Both the position numbers and the translations under genes were made by a program. This document shows positions 7,787 through 16,093 of a stretch of DNA of 64,000 nt, piece after piece. The stretch's first letter is position 1, and each line of letters opens with the position of its first letter. The notes under the pieces are model-generated. The model ran no database searches. It had not been told where the DNA came from and saw only the letters and a program-made list of their open reading frames with translations. The stretch is taken from contig DASVHD010000012.1 in NCBI GenBank assembly GCA_036382775.1, forward strand, positions 21,458-85,457, given 5' to 3'. The DNA comes from a bacterium. GTDB lineage: Bacteria > Hydrothermota > Tepidihabitantia > SM23-42 > JAOAFX01.

Positions 7787-9019
7787 ATGCACGCGGATCT
7801 GAATTTATCAAAGAACCATCGGTGCACGGCGATCGCATGTATCGGCATCTGCCTGAGTATTATGCTTTGCTGCACGTCGGGCAAAGCAACGATGCCCGGC
7901 ACCCCGGGTAGAGAGCCATCCGCGGACGCGAAACTCAAGGCGGAAGAGGAATATTCGATCGGTTACGAATATATGAAACAGACGCGTTTTGCCGAAGCAG
8001 TCCCGCATTTCCGGACCGCGATCGAACTCTGGCCCGCTTACTACGGCGCTTATATCGCGCTCGCCCAGGCATACCGCTCACAGGGTGATTTTACCAACGC
8101 CGAATCGACCTACACCAGAGCAAAGGGCATCGACCCTGCCGACACCAGAGCATATGAGGGCATGGGCGTTCTTTATTTTTCAGATCTCAAGAAATATAAT
8201 GAAGCGCTCGCCGAATACCATGCGGCCCTGGCTCTTGATACAACGAATGTCAATATTTTGAATAGCATCGCTTCGATCTACGCCATAATGAAAGATTATG
8301 ACAACGCTTTTGCTTTTTACAACCGAAGCCTTTTCTACGAACCCGAGAATATATCCAGTAGTTTCGCCGTGGCCAAGCTCTACGTTGAAAAGGGGGAACC
8401 GGAAAAAGCCGTCAGTTATCTGGAGACGCTGAAGGCGAAAAAACCGGAAGTCTCCGAGATCAGAAAGCAACTGGGTGAAGTCTACCTGCAGATGAAAAAA
8501 TACGACGAAGCCACAAAGGAGTACGATTGGCTGCTAGTCAAGTACCCGGACAACGCATACTACCATCTGCAGCTCGGGCTTATCCTTCAAAAACAGAAAA
8601 AATACCAGGCCGCGCTTAAGGAATACGAAGAGGCGCGTCGGCTTGCACCCGGCGATGCGGCCGCGCTTTATTATCTGACGGACCTGAACATCGTACGCGG
8701 AAAATACGCACAAGCCGAGGCCCGCGTCCGCGAAGCGCTTGCGCTGGCGTCGGACAGCTCCTACGCGTTCATCCTGCTGGGCGATATCTACGAACGCAAG
8801 GGTTACAATGCCAAACTTGCCTGGGAGAAGAAAAAGATCAAAGAGAACCAGTCGTCGGGGATCTCGGCCGTGGATCTCCTGAACCAGGCGATCGCCTACT
8901 ATGGCCAGGGAAAAAATAACGGCCAGTACGCTTCATATGCGTCGGCGGAGATCGACCGATGCGGTACTTGGGTCAAGCAGATCAAGGAAGAATTATGGTA
9001 CATAGGAGTCAAACCATGA
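7787..9019 (+). CDS. TPR-repeat lipoprotein
   Basis: 410 residues. A lipoprotein signal (CIGICLSIMLCC, lipidation near Cys28/29) is followed by about eight tetratricopeptide repeats from residue 47 (EYSIGYEYMKQTRFAEAVPHF, and repeats with A-L-P/D spacing) and a C-terminal extension with Trp. An AAAGGA Shine-Dalgarno lies about 7 nt before the ATG. The start is 26 bp after tRNA-Ala. The stop overlaps the next start (ATGA), so the small membrane protein downstream is probably its partner. Probably a periplasm-facing scaffold for envelope assembly; the exact role is unknown. Confidence 0.85.
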   Translation: MHADLNLSKNHRCTAIACIGICLSIMLCCTSGKATMPGTPGREPSADAKLKAEEEYSIGYEYMKQTRFAEAVPHFRTAIELWPAYYGAYIALAQAYRSQGDFTNAESTYTRAKGIDPADTRAYEGMGVLYFSDLKKYNEALAEYHAALALDTTNVNILNSIASIYAIMKDYDNAFAFYNRSLFYEPENISSSFAVAKLYVEKGEPEKAVSYLETLKAKKPEVSEIRKQLGEVYLQMKKYDEATKEYDWLLVKYPDNAYYHLQLGLILQKQKKYQAALKEYEEARRLAPGDAAALYYLTDLNIVRGKYAQAEARVREALALASDSSYAFILLGDIYERKGYNAKLAWEKKKIKENQSSGISAVDLLNQAIAYYGQGKNNGQYASYASAEIDRCGTWVKQIKEELWYIGVKP

Positions 9020-9378
9020 AACCAAAGGGCATATCGGGAATCGCAGCGATCATCATTATCATCATATTACTGCTGATTGGATACGTGGCGTATCAGATGG
9101 GACGCTTACAATTCACCTATAGCGCGGTCAAGGAAAAAGTTACGGATGCCGCCAAGATCGGGCTCGCGCAAAGTGACCAATCGATCACGGAAGAGCTTAT
9201 TAAAGAGTCGAAAGATCTCCACGTTGTGCTGAAACCTGAACAGATCTATGTCGATCACGGCATCTTTGATTCACTGCGGATCTACGTAACCTACGATGAT
9301 TCATCGAATATTTTCGGCATGATATACCACAAGAGCTTCGTGATCGATGTCATCCAGCCGATAAAGGTCCGGTACTAA
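9016..9378 (+). CDS. Small single-pass membrane protein
   Basis: 120 residues. I start at the ATG at 9016, which overlaps the preceding stop (ATGA) and has AGGAG about 8 nt upstream; longer frames begin inside the TPR gene. One N-terminal helix (IAAIIIIIILLLIGYVAY) anchors an extracytoplasmic domain of about 90 residues. The family is not recognised. Coupling to the TPR lipoprotein suggests a shared envelope role. Confidence 0.7.
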   Translation: MKPKGISGIAAIIIIIILLLIGYVAYQMGRLQFTYSAVKEKVTDAAKIGLAQSDQSITEELIKESKDLHVVLKPEQIYVDHGIFDSLRIYVTYDDSSNIFGMIYHKSFVIDVIQPIKVRY

Positions 9379-9391
9379 AGAGAAACAGGCG

Positions 9392-9898
9392 ATGCTGCAT
9401 AATCCAGTTCTCCTTCTTAACCAGAATTACGAACCACTCACCGTGCTCAAGGTTAAGCGGGCGATCACCCTCTTATTCCTGGGCAAGGTTGACCTGATCG
9501 AAAACGCGGATGGGAAGATGCTGCACGCCATCACCATGAACTTACCCGTACCCTCGGTCATCAGGCTCCGCTACTTCGTCCAGATAAAACGCAAAGAGAT
9601 CCCTTTGACCAAGAAGAACATCATTAAACGGGATAACCACGAATGCCAGTATTGCGGTAAGAGAGCCGGCATGATGACGACCGACCATGTCAATCCCAAG
9701 GCGCTGGGCGGCGAAGAATCATGGGAGAACCTGGTTTGCGCATGTCTGGAATGCAATAATAAAAAAGGGAACCAAACATTACAGGCCGCGGGTCTCAAGC
9801 TGGTCAAAAAGCCCAAAAAGCCGAATTATTTCACTTTTGTACTACGGGAACTCGGTAATCCCAATGATAAGTGGCGGCCTTTTCTTTTTCAATCTTAG
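9392..9898 (+). CDS. HNH endonuclease family protein
   Basis: 168 residues with a complete HNH/treble-clef motif: Cys85-x2-Cys88 and Cys118-x2-Cys121 as zinc ligands, catalytic Asp98-His99 (TTDHVNP), and Asn113/Asn122 (ENLVCACLECNNKKG). The N-terminal PVLLLNQNYEPLTVLKVKRA stretch is typical of the stand-alone bacterial HNH group often found in housekeeping contexts rather than in restriction loci. No methyltransferase or phage gene is adjacent. DNA repair or recombination is a guess. Confidence 0.88.
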   Translation: MLHNPVLLLNQNYEPLTVLKVKRAITLLFLGKVDLIENADGKMLHAITMNLPVPSVIRLRYFVQIKRKEIPLTKKNIIKRDNHECQYCGKRAGMMTTDHVNPKALGGEESWENLVCACLECNNKKGNQTLQAAGLKLVKKPKKPNYFTFVLRELGNPNDKWRPFLFQS

Positions 9899-11204
9899 CG
9901 TATCTATTTTTACCGCATCGGTACCATCCGTTCCTGTCAAAATCGCACTTTCCGGCAACAATTTTTTTTCTTCATCTTATCTACTCCGGAACAACCGTGA
10001 CCTGATGTCCGCCGCCGATGTGGAAAAAACCATCAGCCGCATCCTGGATCTCTACGCAGAAGCCGGTTTTGCTTTGTGCTCGGTCGTACCCGTGGTAAAC
10101 CATAATGACAGTGACCGGATATCGGTGCTCCTTGAAATCAATGAGGGCGCGAGAATAAAAGTGAACGATTACGAATACCGGGTGACCGGCAAAACATCGC
10201 CCGCTGCCCTGCGACGGATCTCCCTGCTGCACGACGATGTCTATTTCAACCTCAGGGATATTGAAAAGGCAAAATCCATATTCCTGAACACGGGCGTGTT
10301 CAGCTCGGTCAGCGAGCGAATCGTGGAGAAACAGGATGACTTTTTCGTTGTCTTCGACCTGGTCGAAAACCCGGCCGACTACATAAATGGATCCGGCTCG
10401 ATCGCGCAGGACAATGTGATCCTGGGCGCGGCTTACCAGACCGCCAGCATATTGGGCACGCTCCGGCGATTTTCCTTTATCTATGAATCGGGCACACTTA
10501 CCGACGTACCGGGACAGCTGAAGAACCTTTTTGCCCTTTCATTCTCTGATCCAGTATCGATCGCGCCGGTGATCCTGGATATTAACTTTTCCCTGACCGC
10601 CTATGATACGGCCCGTCTTTCCCTGATCAGCGGCCGGGTCGCGGCGCCGGTAGGCGCTCATGTGAAAACCTCGGTGCTGTCAGGACTGGAAATAGTCGAC
10701 TATCTGGTCGATACATCGCGCCCGGGCTACCGCAACAGTCTCGTGGGGCTGGGCATGGTCGCATCATTCAAGAATGATGCCGCAGAATTGACGCAGAATT
10801 TCGATATTGATTACCTGTTCAGGTCCAGCGACCGTCTTCGGTTCAGGTATGACGGCTTGCTTGCATGGCAATCGCTCGACTTAAGACCGCACGCAGTCTG
10901 GACATGGACCGATCGTTTTGAATTTTTCGATTACTGGCGTCTCGGTGGCGCTCGTGATATCCGCGGTTACCAGGATAACGAATTTGTGGTGGCACGCGCG
11001 GGCTGGTTGAACATTGAATATAAAAAACTGCCCATATATCCGCTGCTAGACATGGCGTGGCTGGACAGCGGTTTTTTCTACGCATATGGATTGGGAATAG
11101 ACGCGAAAAGCAGCTTTGCCGATGCGACGCTGGTCTTTGCCTGGCCCAAAGACGGGTCATGGAACGATGGCAAGGTTCATTTTATGCTGCAAAAGGGATT
11201 ATGA
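9864..11204 (+). CDS. Small Omp85-family (BamA/TamA-like) outer-membrane protein
   Basis: I start at the ATG at 9864, giving 446 residues with a signal-like N-terminus (ISGGLFFFNLSVSIFTASV); longer frames lie wholly inside the HNH gene. Two POTRA-like units follow (SAADVEKTISRILDLYAEAGFALCSV; KVNDYEYRVTGKTSPAALRRI), then a barrel holding the Omp85 loop-6 signature GGARDIRGYQDNEFVVARA. It is much shorter than BamA (about 800 residues), so it may be a specialised translocation or assembly pore. It overlaps the HNH gene by 35 bp and is followed by the Wzi-like barrel gene. Confidence 0.82.
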   Translation: MISGGLFFFNLSVSIFTASVPSVPVKIALSGNNFFSSSYLLRNNRDLMSAADVEKTISRILDLYAEAGFALCSVVPVVNHNDSDRISVLLEINEGARIKVNDYEYRVTGKTSPAALRRISLLHDDVYFNLRDIEKAKSIFLNTGVFSSVSERIVEKQDDFFVVFDLVENPADYINGSGSIAQDNVILGAAYQTASILGTLRRFSFIYESGTLTDVPGQLKNLFALSFSDPVSIAPVILDINFSLTAYDTARLSLISGRVAAPVGAHVKTSVLSGLEIVDYLVDTSRPGYRNSLVGLGMVASFKNDAAELTQNFDIDYLFRSSDRLRFRYDGLLAWQSLDLRPHAVWTWTDRFEFFDYWRLGGARDIRGYQDNEFVVARAGWLNIEYKKLPIYPLLDMAWLDSGFFYAYGLGIDAKSSFADATLVFAWPKDGSWNDGKVHFMLQKGL

Positions 11205-11238
11205 ATATAGACCGTGATGGGTCGGAATGGAGGCTAAC

Positions 11239-12594
11239 ATGTTGATCCTGGCAGTTTTGTTCGGTTACCTGCTTCCCCTGGATTCGCCAATGATGGAGAA
11301 TATGGACTATTTGTTCATAAAAGGATTCCTGCGTTATTCGCTCATCAAGCCCTATGATATAACGGAATTGATGCCGCAGTTTGATGAACTCGTTGCCGGC
11401 GAATATTTTTATGACCGGACTGACAGCCGCATGATCTCGCGATTTAACCGGCTATTGGTCAAGCGTAATGATTATACCTGCCTGGTACAGTTCAACTCAA
11501 ACTATGACCGCGAAACAGGATCGTGCTTCTACTTTGATGAAATGATGGGAGGACGGATCATCTCAAACCTGTCATGGAATCAGGCGATCCGGTTCAGGTT
11601 CGCCGGCGAGATCGACAGCCTGGGCCCGAATCCATGGAAAGATGCTGCGCAGGCATATCTGCGGGAAGGCAACCTGTATCTGGATACAGACCGGTTCAAG
11701 GCACTTTTCGGCCGCCGTAATTACCTGCTTGGTCCGGGTGATGATTACGGGTTATTGTTATCACCGGCCAAAGAGGGCTATGACGGCCTTATGATCAGGA
11801 TACCGGCAAAGTATTACGAATTCTACACTCTTTTTTCCATCCTTGACGCTTTTGACCGGCGGTACCTGTCGGTCCACCGTCTGGGTTTAGACCTGAAGAA
11901 CTTCACTTTAGGTTTCTCCGAATCGATCTTGTTCACGCATGACCTTGAGCCGCTTTACCTCAATTTCCTCCTTCCCTATTATCTGAGCCAGTGGGGTCTT
12001 GACCGCGACGACAATATCATGTGGAACCTTGATATCGGTATCCGCGCCTTCAACACGTATTGCTACGGCGAGCTGCTCATCGACGATTACATGTATGAAG
12101 ATGACCCGCATCCCAGCAAGTTAGCTTACCAGGTGGGCTTCAGATCCCTGATCGCGCGCTCTTTCTTGATAAAAGGAAATTACGGGTTCGTCGACAAATG
12201 GGTCTACACACACGAGGATGCGTGGAATACCTATGAAAATAACGGTATGCCCCTGGGTTTTCCCCTTGGCAATGACTGTGATCGTTTGTCCGGATCGGTA
12301 TCGTTCATCCACTGGCTGGGGATCACGCCCTCGGTCATGGTGAACTTCACGCGTCAGGGCGAGGGTAGCATATACCTTCCCTATGAGACCGAAGGTGGTA
12401 ACTGGAATCCACCCTTCCCCTCGGGTGTCGTGCAAAAAACCCTGGGCGTCACATTTTCAGCCGAGTACAGCGTCCAGGGGATAGTCTTCGTCAAAGCCGG
12501 TGTGGGAAAAGAGTTCGTCACGAACCAGGATCACGTACCGGGGAATGACACGGACGACGTGACCTTGAATGCCAGTCTCTGGCTGGTGTACTGA
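11239..12594 (+). CDS. Wzi-like capsule-assembly outer-membrane barrel protein
   Basis: 451 residues from the ATG at 11239, chosen because GGAGG (11229-11233) sits just upstream; a second ATG four codons earlier overlaps that site. A signal peptide (MLILAVLFGYLLPLD) precedes a barrel-like sequence with the segment FGRRNYLLGPGDDYGLLLSP, which resembles the conserved strand of Wzi/capsule-assembly proteins (family assignment by recollection). Alternating aromatic strands run to the C-terminus (ASLWLVY). Together with the Omp85 gene upstream it suggests surface-polysaccharide export or attachment. Confidence 0.7.
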   Translation: MLILAVLFGYLLPLDSPMMENMDYLFIKGFLRYSLIKPYDITELMPQFDELVAGEYFYDRTDSRMISRFNRLLVKRNDYTCLVQFNSNYDRETGSCFYFDEMMGGRIISNLSWNQAIRFRFAGEIDSLGPNPWKDAAQAYLREGNLYLDTDRFKALFGRRNYLLGPGDDYGLLLSPAKEGYDGLMIRIPAKYYEFYTLFSILDAFDRRYLSVHRLGLDLKNFTLGFSESILFTHDLEPLYLNFLLPYYLSQWGLDRDDNIMWNLDIGIRAFNTYCYGELLIDDYMYEDDPHPSKLAYQVGFRSLIARSFLIKGNYGFVDKWVYTHEDAWNTYENNGMPLGFPLGNDCDRLSGSVSFIHWLGITPSVMVNFTRQGEGSIYLPYETEGGNWNPPFPSGVVQKTLGVTFSAEYSVQGIVFVKAGVGKEFVTNQDHVPGNDTDDVTLNASLWLVY

Positions 12595-12599
12595 AAAAC

Positions 12600-12722
12600 C
12601 AGCAAATCCGAAACTCGAAATACTAAATTCTAAACAATACTCAAGCACAAATGTTCAAATTTTAAAACGTTTTGAACATTAATATTTTGGATTTGGGATT
12701 TGTCTAGGATTTCGATATTAGG
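12600..12722. repeat. AT-rich intergenic repeat with long imperfect inverted symmetry
   Basis: The centre holds ATGTTCAAA / TTTGAACAT inverted arms (about 12650-12680) around an ACG-containing loop. The flanks carry AAATCC-type motifs on the left and several GGATTT/GGGATTT motifs on the right in opposite orientation. The composition is unlike the flanking genes. It has the look of a dispersed non-coding repeat. No ORF is present. Confidence 0.55.
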
Positions 12723-12784
12723 ATTTAGTGCTTAAATGTTTGCCGGGATAAGGCCTTACCTCACATGCTGATACAAAACCACTG

Positions 12785-12798
12785 ATCCCCATATCCAC
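12785..12798. repeat. ATCC-rich repeat flanking purH, copy 1
   Basis: The 14-mer ATCCCCATATCCAC lies in a run of GATCCCC/CCACTAATCCCC words (about 12778-12822). The same 14-mer occurs at 14349-14362, so purH is bracketed by two copies of this simple repeat. Confidence 0.5.
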
Positions 12799-12832
12799 CG
12801 ATCCCCTGATCCACTAATCCCCGCCTCCCTTA

Positions 12833-12854
12833 CCCTCCCCCTCGAGGGGGGAGG
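12833..12854. repeat. 22-bp C/G palindromic repeat, copy 1
   Basis: A C-rich tract, CTCGAG centre, then a G-rich tract. It is identical over 22 bp to 38745-38766. The flanks also match loosely (CCTTACC before, a GTGGGGGTG-like tail after), as expected for a dispersed REP-like unit. Here it lies just past the purH stop. Confidence 0.65.
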
Positions 12855-12873
12855 ATCAAGGTGGGGGTGAAAA

Positions 12874-14316
12874 TCAGTGCCGGAAATGCCGGAAGCCGGT
12901 AAAGACCATGGCGATGTTGTTCTCATTGCACGCCGTTATCGACTCCTCGTCTTTCTTTGAACCACCGGGCTGGATGACCGCGGTCACGCCCGCTTTCACG
13001 GCCGCGTCAATGCCATCCCGGAACGGGAAGAACGCGTCCGAAGCCATGACAATCCCTTCCTGCTTGCCGCCGGCGTGCTTTGCCGCCAGTTCCACAGCGC
13101 CGACCCGTGATGTCTGTCCGCCGCCGATCCCGACGGTCCTGCCTTTGATCGCGAAAACGATCCCGTTCGACCGCACCCACTTGACGACCTTCCATGCGAA
13201 CTCCAACGCTTCGGCTTCGTATTGACTGGGCGCGCGTTTGGTCGCGACCTTCCAGTCGGTAAAATCCTGCCGATCATTATCCTGCACCAGGATGCCGCCG
13301 AACACTGATTTGAAGACAACCGACTGGATCAGGCGGGGATGTGCCTGCACGATCCTTAAGTTCTTTTTTGTTTTGAGTATTTCCAGGGCCTTGGGCTCGT
13401 AACCGGGCGCGATGACCACTTCATAAAATATTTTGGCGATAGCTTCGGCGGTATTGACATCAACATTGCGGTTCATGCCGACGATCCCGCCGAACGCGGA
13501 TACCGAATCGGCCATGTACGCCCGTTCGTACGCTTCACCCAGATCGGCGCCGATCGCCACTCCGCAAGGTGTCTGGTGCTTGATGATCGCGCACGCAGTA
13601 TCCGAATAATCATGGGCGCAGGCGAACGCGATCTCCGCATCCAGGATGTTATTGTACGATATTTCCTTGCCCCCGTGGATCGCGAAATCCTCCTGCAAAA
13701 GACGGTTGAGATAAAATGCGGCTTTCTGATGCGGGTTCTCGCCGTAACGCATGGGGATGAACAGTTCGGCGCCGCTCGAGAAAAACTCTCGCTTACCCGA
13801 TGCCTTGTTGAAATAGTCCGATATCACCGCATCATACCAGGCGATATAATCAAAAACTTTTCGGGCCAGGTTCAAGCGGTACTCTTCATCATACTTATTG
13901 TTTTTCAGTGCATCGATCAGGCTGTCATACTGCGACGGGTCGAAGACGACGCCGACATTTTTGTAATTTTTCGCTGCCGCGCGGATCATGGTCGGACCGC
14001 CGATGTCGACGAATTCGATCATTTCATCAAGGGTCTTGTCCTTCTGGGCAAAGAACGGATAAAGATTGCAGACGACCAGACTGATCTCCCCGGTCTCGAG
14101 TATCTCCTTGGCAACCCGCTGGCTCAAGGTCTTCACCCGCTCGCTTTCGGTGCCGCCCGTGTAATCGCCGATCTTTACGGCTTCGATCCCGTTATCCTGG
14201 AGCAATTTTTGGGTGCCGCCGGTGGCGATCAATTCAAAACCAAGTTTCTTCAATTCCCCGGCAAATTCCACGATCTTTTCTTTATTGGCAACGGATATTA
14301 TCGCTTTTTTGTTCAT
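12874..14316 (-). CDS. purH: Bifunctional AICAR transformylase / IMP cyclohydrolase PurH (divergent)
   Basis: Catalyses the last two steps of IMP synthesis. The N-terminal cyclohydrolase part keeps ISVANKEKIVEFA, RVKTL, NLYPF, VDIGGPTMIRAAAKN. The C-terminal transformylase keeps RYGENPHQKA, NNILDAEIAFA, KHQTPCGVA, VSAFGGIV, SDAFFPFRDGIDAA, IQPGGSKKDEE and the terminal FRHFRH. At 480 residues it is shorter than the usual 510-530, and the segment after RVKTL reads SQRVAKEIL where the family usually has HPxxHGGIL. The lysine, tyrosine, aspartate and lysine usually linked to cyclohydrolase activity are still present. GGAGG precedes the ATG. apgM lies 66 bp upstream on the same strand. Confidence 0.92.
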   Translation of the reverse strand: MNKKAIISVANKEKIVEFAGELKKLGFELIATGGTQKLLQDNGIEAVKIGDYTGGTESERVKTLSQRVAKEILETGEISLVVCNLYPFFAQKDKTLDEMIEFVDIGGPTMIRAAAKNYKNVGVVFDPSQYDSLIDALKNNKYDEEYRLNLARKVFDYIAWYDAVISDYFNKASGKREFFSSGAELFIPMRYGENPHQKAAFYLNRLLQEDFAIHGGKEISYNNILDAEIAFACAHDYSDTACAIIKHQTPCGVAIGADLGEAYERAYMADSVSAFGGIVGMNRNVDVNTAEAIAKIFYEVVIAPGYEPKALEILKTKKNLRIVQAHPRLIQSVVFKSVFGGILVQDNDRQDFTDWKVATKRAPSQYEAEALEFAWKVVKWVRSNGIVFAIKGRTVGIGGGQTSRVGAVELAAKHAGGKQEGIVMASDAFFPFRDGIDAAVKAGVTAVIQPGGSKKDEESITACNENNIAMVFTGFRHFRH

Positions 14317-14348
14317 AAAGATGTTTCCTCCTTATCTCCTATCCACCC

Positions 14349-14362
14349 ATCCCCATATCCAC
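14349..14362. repeat. ATCC-rich repeat flanking purH, copy 2
   Basis: Same 14-mer as 12785-12798, in a run of CCCATCCCCATATCC words (about 14339-14371) between apgM and purH. Confidence 0.5.
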
Positions 14363-14382
14363 ATATCCCCATCTTATATTTA

Positions 14383-15576
14383 TCACGCTCCATATTTCTG
14401 CAATTTCAAGGCATTCGCCAGCAGCAACGGCATGACATCCAGGGCATTCATAGTACCGAGATTTCCCTGGCTGCAATTTTTCTCGGTCAGGGTCATATTG
14501 TCCGGGATCACGTACGGCGAATGCAGCACCAGTGGATTGGGATGCCATGAATGCGAGTGCAGAACTGTCGGTGTTGAATGATCGGCGGTCACGCACAGCA
14601 CATCGGGTTTCAGACCGGTGATCCCGGGTACGACGGCGTCAAACGCCTCAATCGCCCTGATCTTAGCCGCGGCATCCCCGTCTTCTCCGGCTTTGTCCGT
14701 TGCTTTGTAGTGCACATAAAAAAAATCATACTTCGTGTAATTGCTTTTCAATACCGTGATCTGATCGGCCAGCGTATCACCCACCGGCAGGACGTCCATT
14801 CCGGCGATCATCGCCAGCCCCTTGTACATCGGGTAGTTCGCGACCGCCGCGGTGCGTAGACCGTACTTAACGTTCATGGATGGCGGGCTTGGAAAACGTG
14901 CGTATCCTCTCAAAAGAATTGAATTTGCTTTCTGTTCATCCTTGAGCACGACCTGGACTTTTTTTATAAAGGAATTGATGATATCGGCGCTGGGCTTGGC
15001 TGAAGGCGAAAGGGCTTGAGCAAATACGGGTGGTTTGTTGTCCTTTTGAGGATCGGCATCGGTAAGCTCTTCAGACAAGTTACCTTCCTTGAAGACCACA
15101 ACAAAACGGTGCTCTTTAGCCGGTTTTATGATGACTTCGATCCCCTGGATTTCCTTGACCGCATCCTGCAGTTTAGCGCAGAGCCTTGCGCATTCATCAG
15201 TGGAGATCCGGCCGGCCCGGCGGTCAATGATTACGTTGTTTTGCATCGTGGCAAAATTCGCCCGGATCGCCAGATCACCGTCTTTGATCTGCATGCCGAT
15301 CCCCAAAGCTTCCAGTACGCCTCTGCCGATTTTATTTTTCAACGGATCATACCCGAAAAGCGCAAGGTGCGCCGGTCCTGAACCAGGCGTGATCCCGGCA
15401 CCGATCGGAACGGTCAGTCCCAGGGCGCTGCACTGCGCGAGCTTGTCCAGGTTTGGCTTGCGGGCAAGTTCCAGAGCGGTCTTGTCGGGATGCGGCAGGT
15501 CACCCAGGCCGTCCATGACGATCAGGATGATCCGGCTGTCATTTTTACTTATAAGTTCGGGTAAAATATCCTGCAT
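14383..15576 (-). CDS. apgM: Cofactor-independent phosphoglycerate mutase, archaeal (ApgM) type
   Basis: 397 residues of the alkaline-phosphatase superfamily; interconverts 3- and 2-phosphoglycerate. Signatures: [13 protein letters not shown] (metal Asp), [16 protein letters not shown] (the ApgM serine region), [34 protein letters not shown] and [10 protein letters not shown] (metal His/Asp). This is the 400-residue archaeal form rather than the 510-residue bacterial GpmI. AAAGGAG lies before the ATG, with a promoter about 44 nt upstream. It probably leads an operon with purH. Confidence 0.93.
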   Translation of the reverse strand: MQDILPELISKNDSRIILIVMDGLGDLPHPDKTALELARKPNLDKLAQCSALGLTVPIGAGITPGSGPAHLALFGYDPLKNKIGRGVLEALGIGMQIKDGDLAIRANFATMQNNVIIDRRAGRISTDECARLCAKLQDAVKEIQGIEVIIKPAKEHRFVVVFKEGNLSEELTDADPQKDNKPPVFAQALSPSAKPSADIINSFIKKVQVVLKDEQKANSILLRGYARFPSPPSMNVKYGLRTAAVANYPMYKGLAMIAGMDVLPVGDTLADQITVLKSNYTKYDFFYVHYKATDKAGEDGDAAAKIRAIEAFDAVVPGITGLKPDVLCVTADHSTPTVLHSHSWHPNPLVLHSPYVIPDNMTLTEKNCSQGNLGTMNALDVMPLLLANALKLQKYGA

Positions 15577-15619
15577 TTGGCTCCTTTGGCATTGATCAAT
15601 GATCTCAAACGACAGGCTA

Positions 15620-15647
15620 ATATTACACTAAAACACGCTAAAGTCAA
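15620..15647 (-). promoter_or_regulatory. Sigma-70 promoter of apgM-purH
   Basis: Minus strand: -35 TTGACT (15642-15647), 16-bp spacer, -10 TAATAT (15620-15625). It leaves an ordinary leader of about 35 nt with a Shine-Dalgarno before apgM. Confidence 0.65.
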
Positions 15648-15792
15648 TCCTATTAAGGATAGATAGTTGGCGGTTGTTAAACATGACAGCCAACATATAT
15701 GCTAATATCGTTACCAGTAGTAGACGAGAATGGTCCCAACCTTGTCAACTAGTTTCTAATTTCGAGGGCTGACCCCATATTCCATACTCCCC
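15648..15792. other. AT-rich intergenic stretch without a recognised gene
   Basis: Between the apgM promoter and the small membrane ORF. It holds a TTGGC/GCCAA inverted pair (about 15666-15694) and a GAGGGCTGACCCC word (about 15763-15775) resembling the GGGGTCAG-type motifs seen near RAYT-associated repeats. Nothing firm can be assigned. Confidence 0.4.
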
Positions 15793-16058
15793 TTACTTAC
15801 TAAACACCTTACGTACATCACTACGCTTTAAAAAAACTATCCCGTATACGCAAAACAATATCCATAATCCATTGAGAACAATTACATAAACCAGATATTG
15901 CATTGCTGAAACAACATCAATCCTATGAGTAATAATACGCATTGTGTATAAACTAGCAATAGCAGCCAAACCACAAATACAACTCATTATATAAAGTATG
16001 CGCCCCCATTCTTTGCGTAACGTGAGACCAATGCTACCAAATCTTGGTTTTCAATCAT
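15793..16058 (-). pseudogene. Small two-helix membrane protein, probably frameshifted
   Basis: An ATG at 16058 opens a 23-codon frame (MIENQDLVALVSRYAKNGG...) that stops at 15987. A second frame begins on the overlapping TAATG and runs 64 residues with two hydrophobic segments (CICGLAAIASLYTM; MQYLVYVIVLNGLWILFCVYGIVFL) and a soluble end KRSDVRKVFSK. The pieces read naturally as one protein of about 88 residues broken by a shift near 15987-15995. The region is AT-rich compared with its neighbours. Alternatively the 64-residue ORF alone is a gene. No good Shine-Dalgarno or promoter is visible. Confidence 0.4.
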
Positions 16059-16085
16059 TGACGTCTTCGGCTTAATAGATATACT
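16058..16085 (+). promoter_or_regulatory. Sigma-70 promoter, leaderless type
   Basis: -35 TTGACG (16058-16063), 16-bp spacer, -10 TATACT (16080-16085), then 8 nt to the ATG at 16094. No Shine-Dalgarno lies between. Confidence 0.7.
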
Positions 16086-16093
16086 AATCTACA

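Noticed and set aside
9392..9898. HNH gene as part of a defence or restriction system
   Set aside because: Neighbours are envelope genes; no methyltransferase, helicase or other defence gene is adjacent.
13576..14550. Plus-strand ORF (324 codons) antisense to purH
   Set aside because: Mirror of the purH reading frame; runs across the repeat at 14349 without protein-like features.
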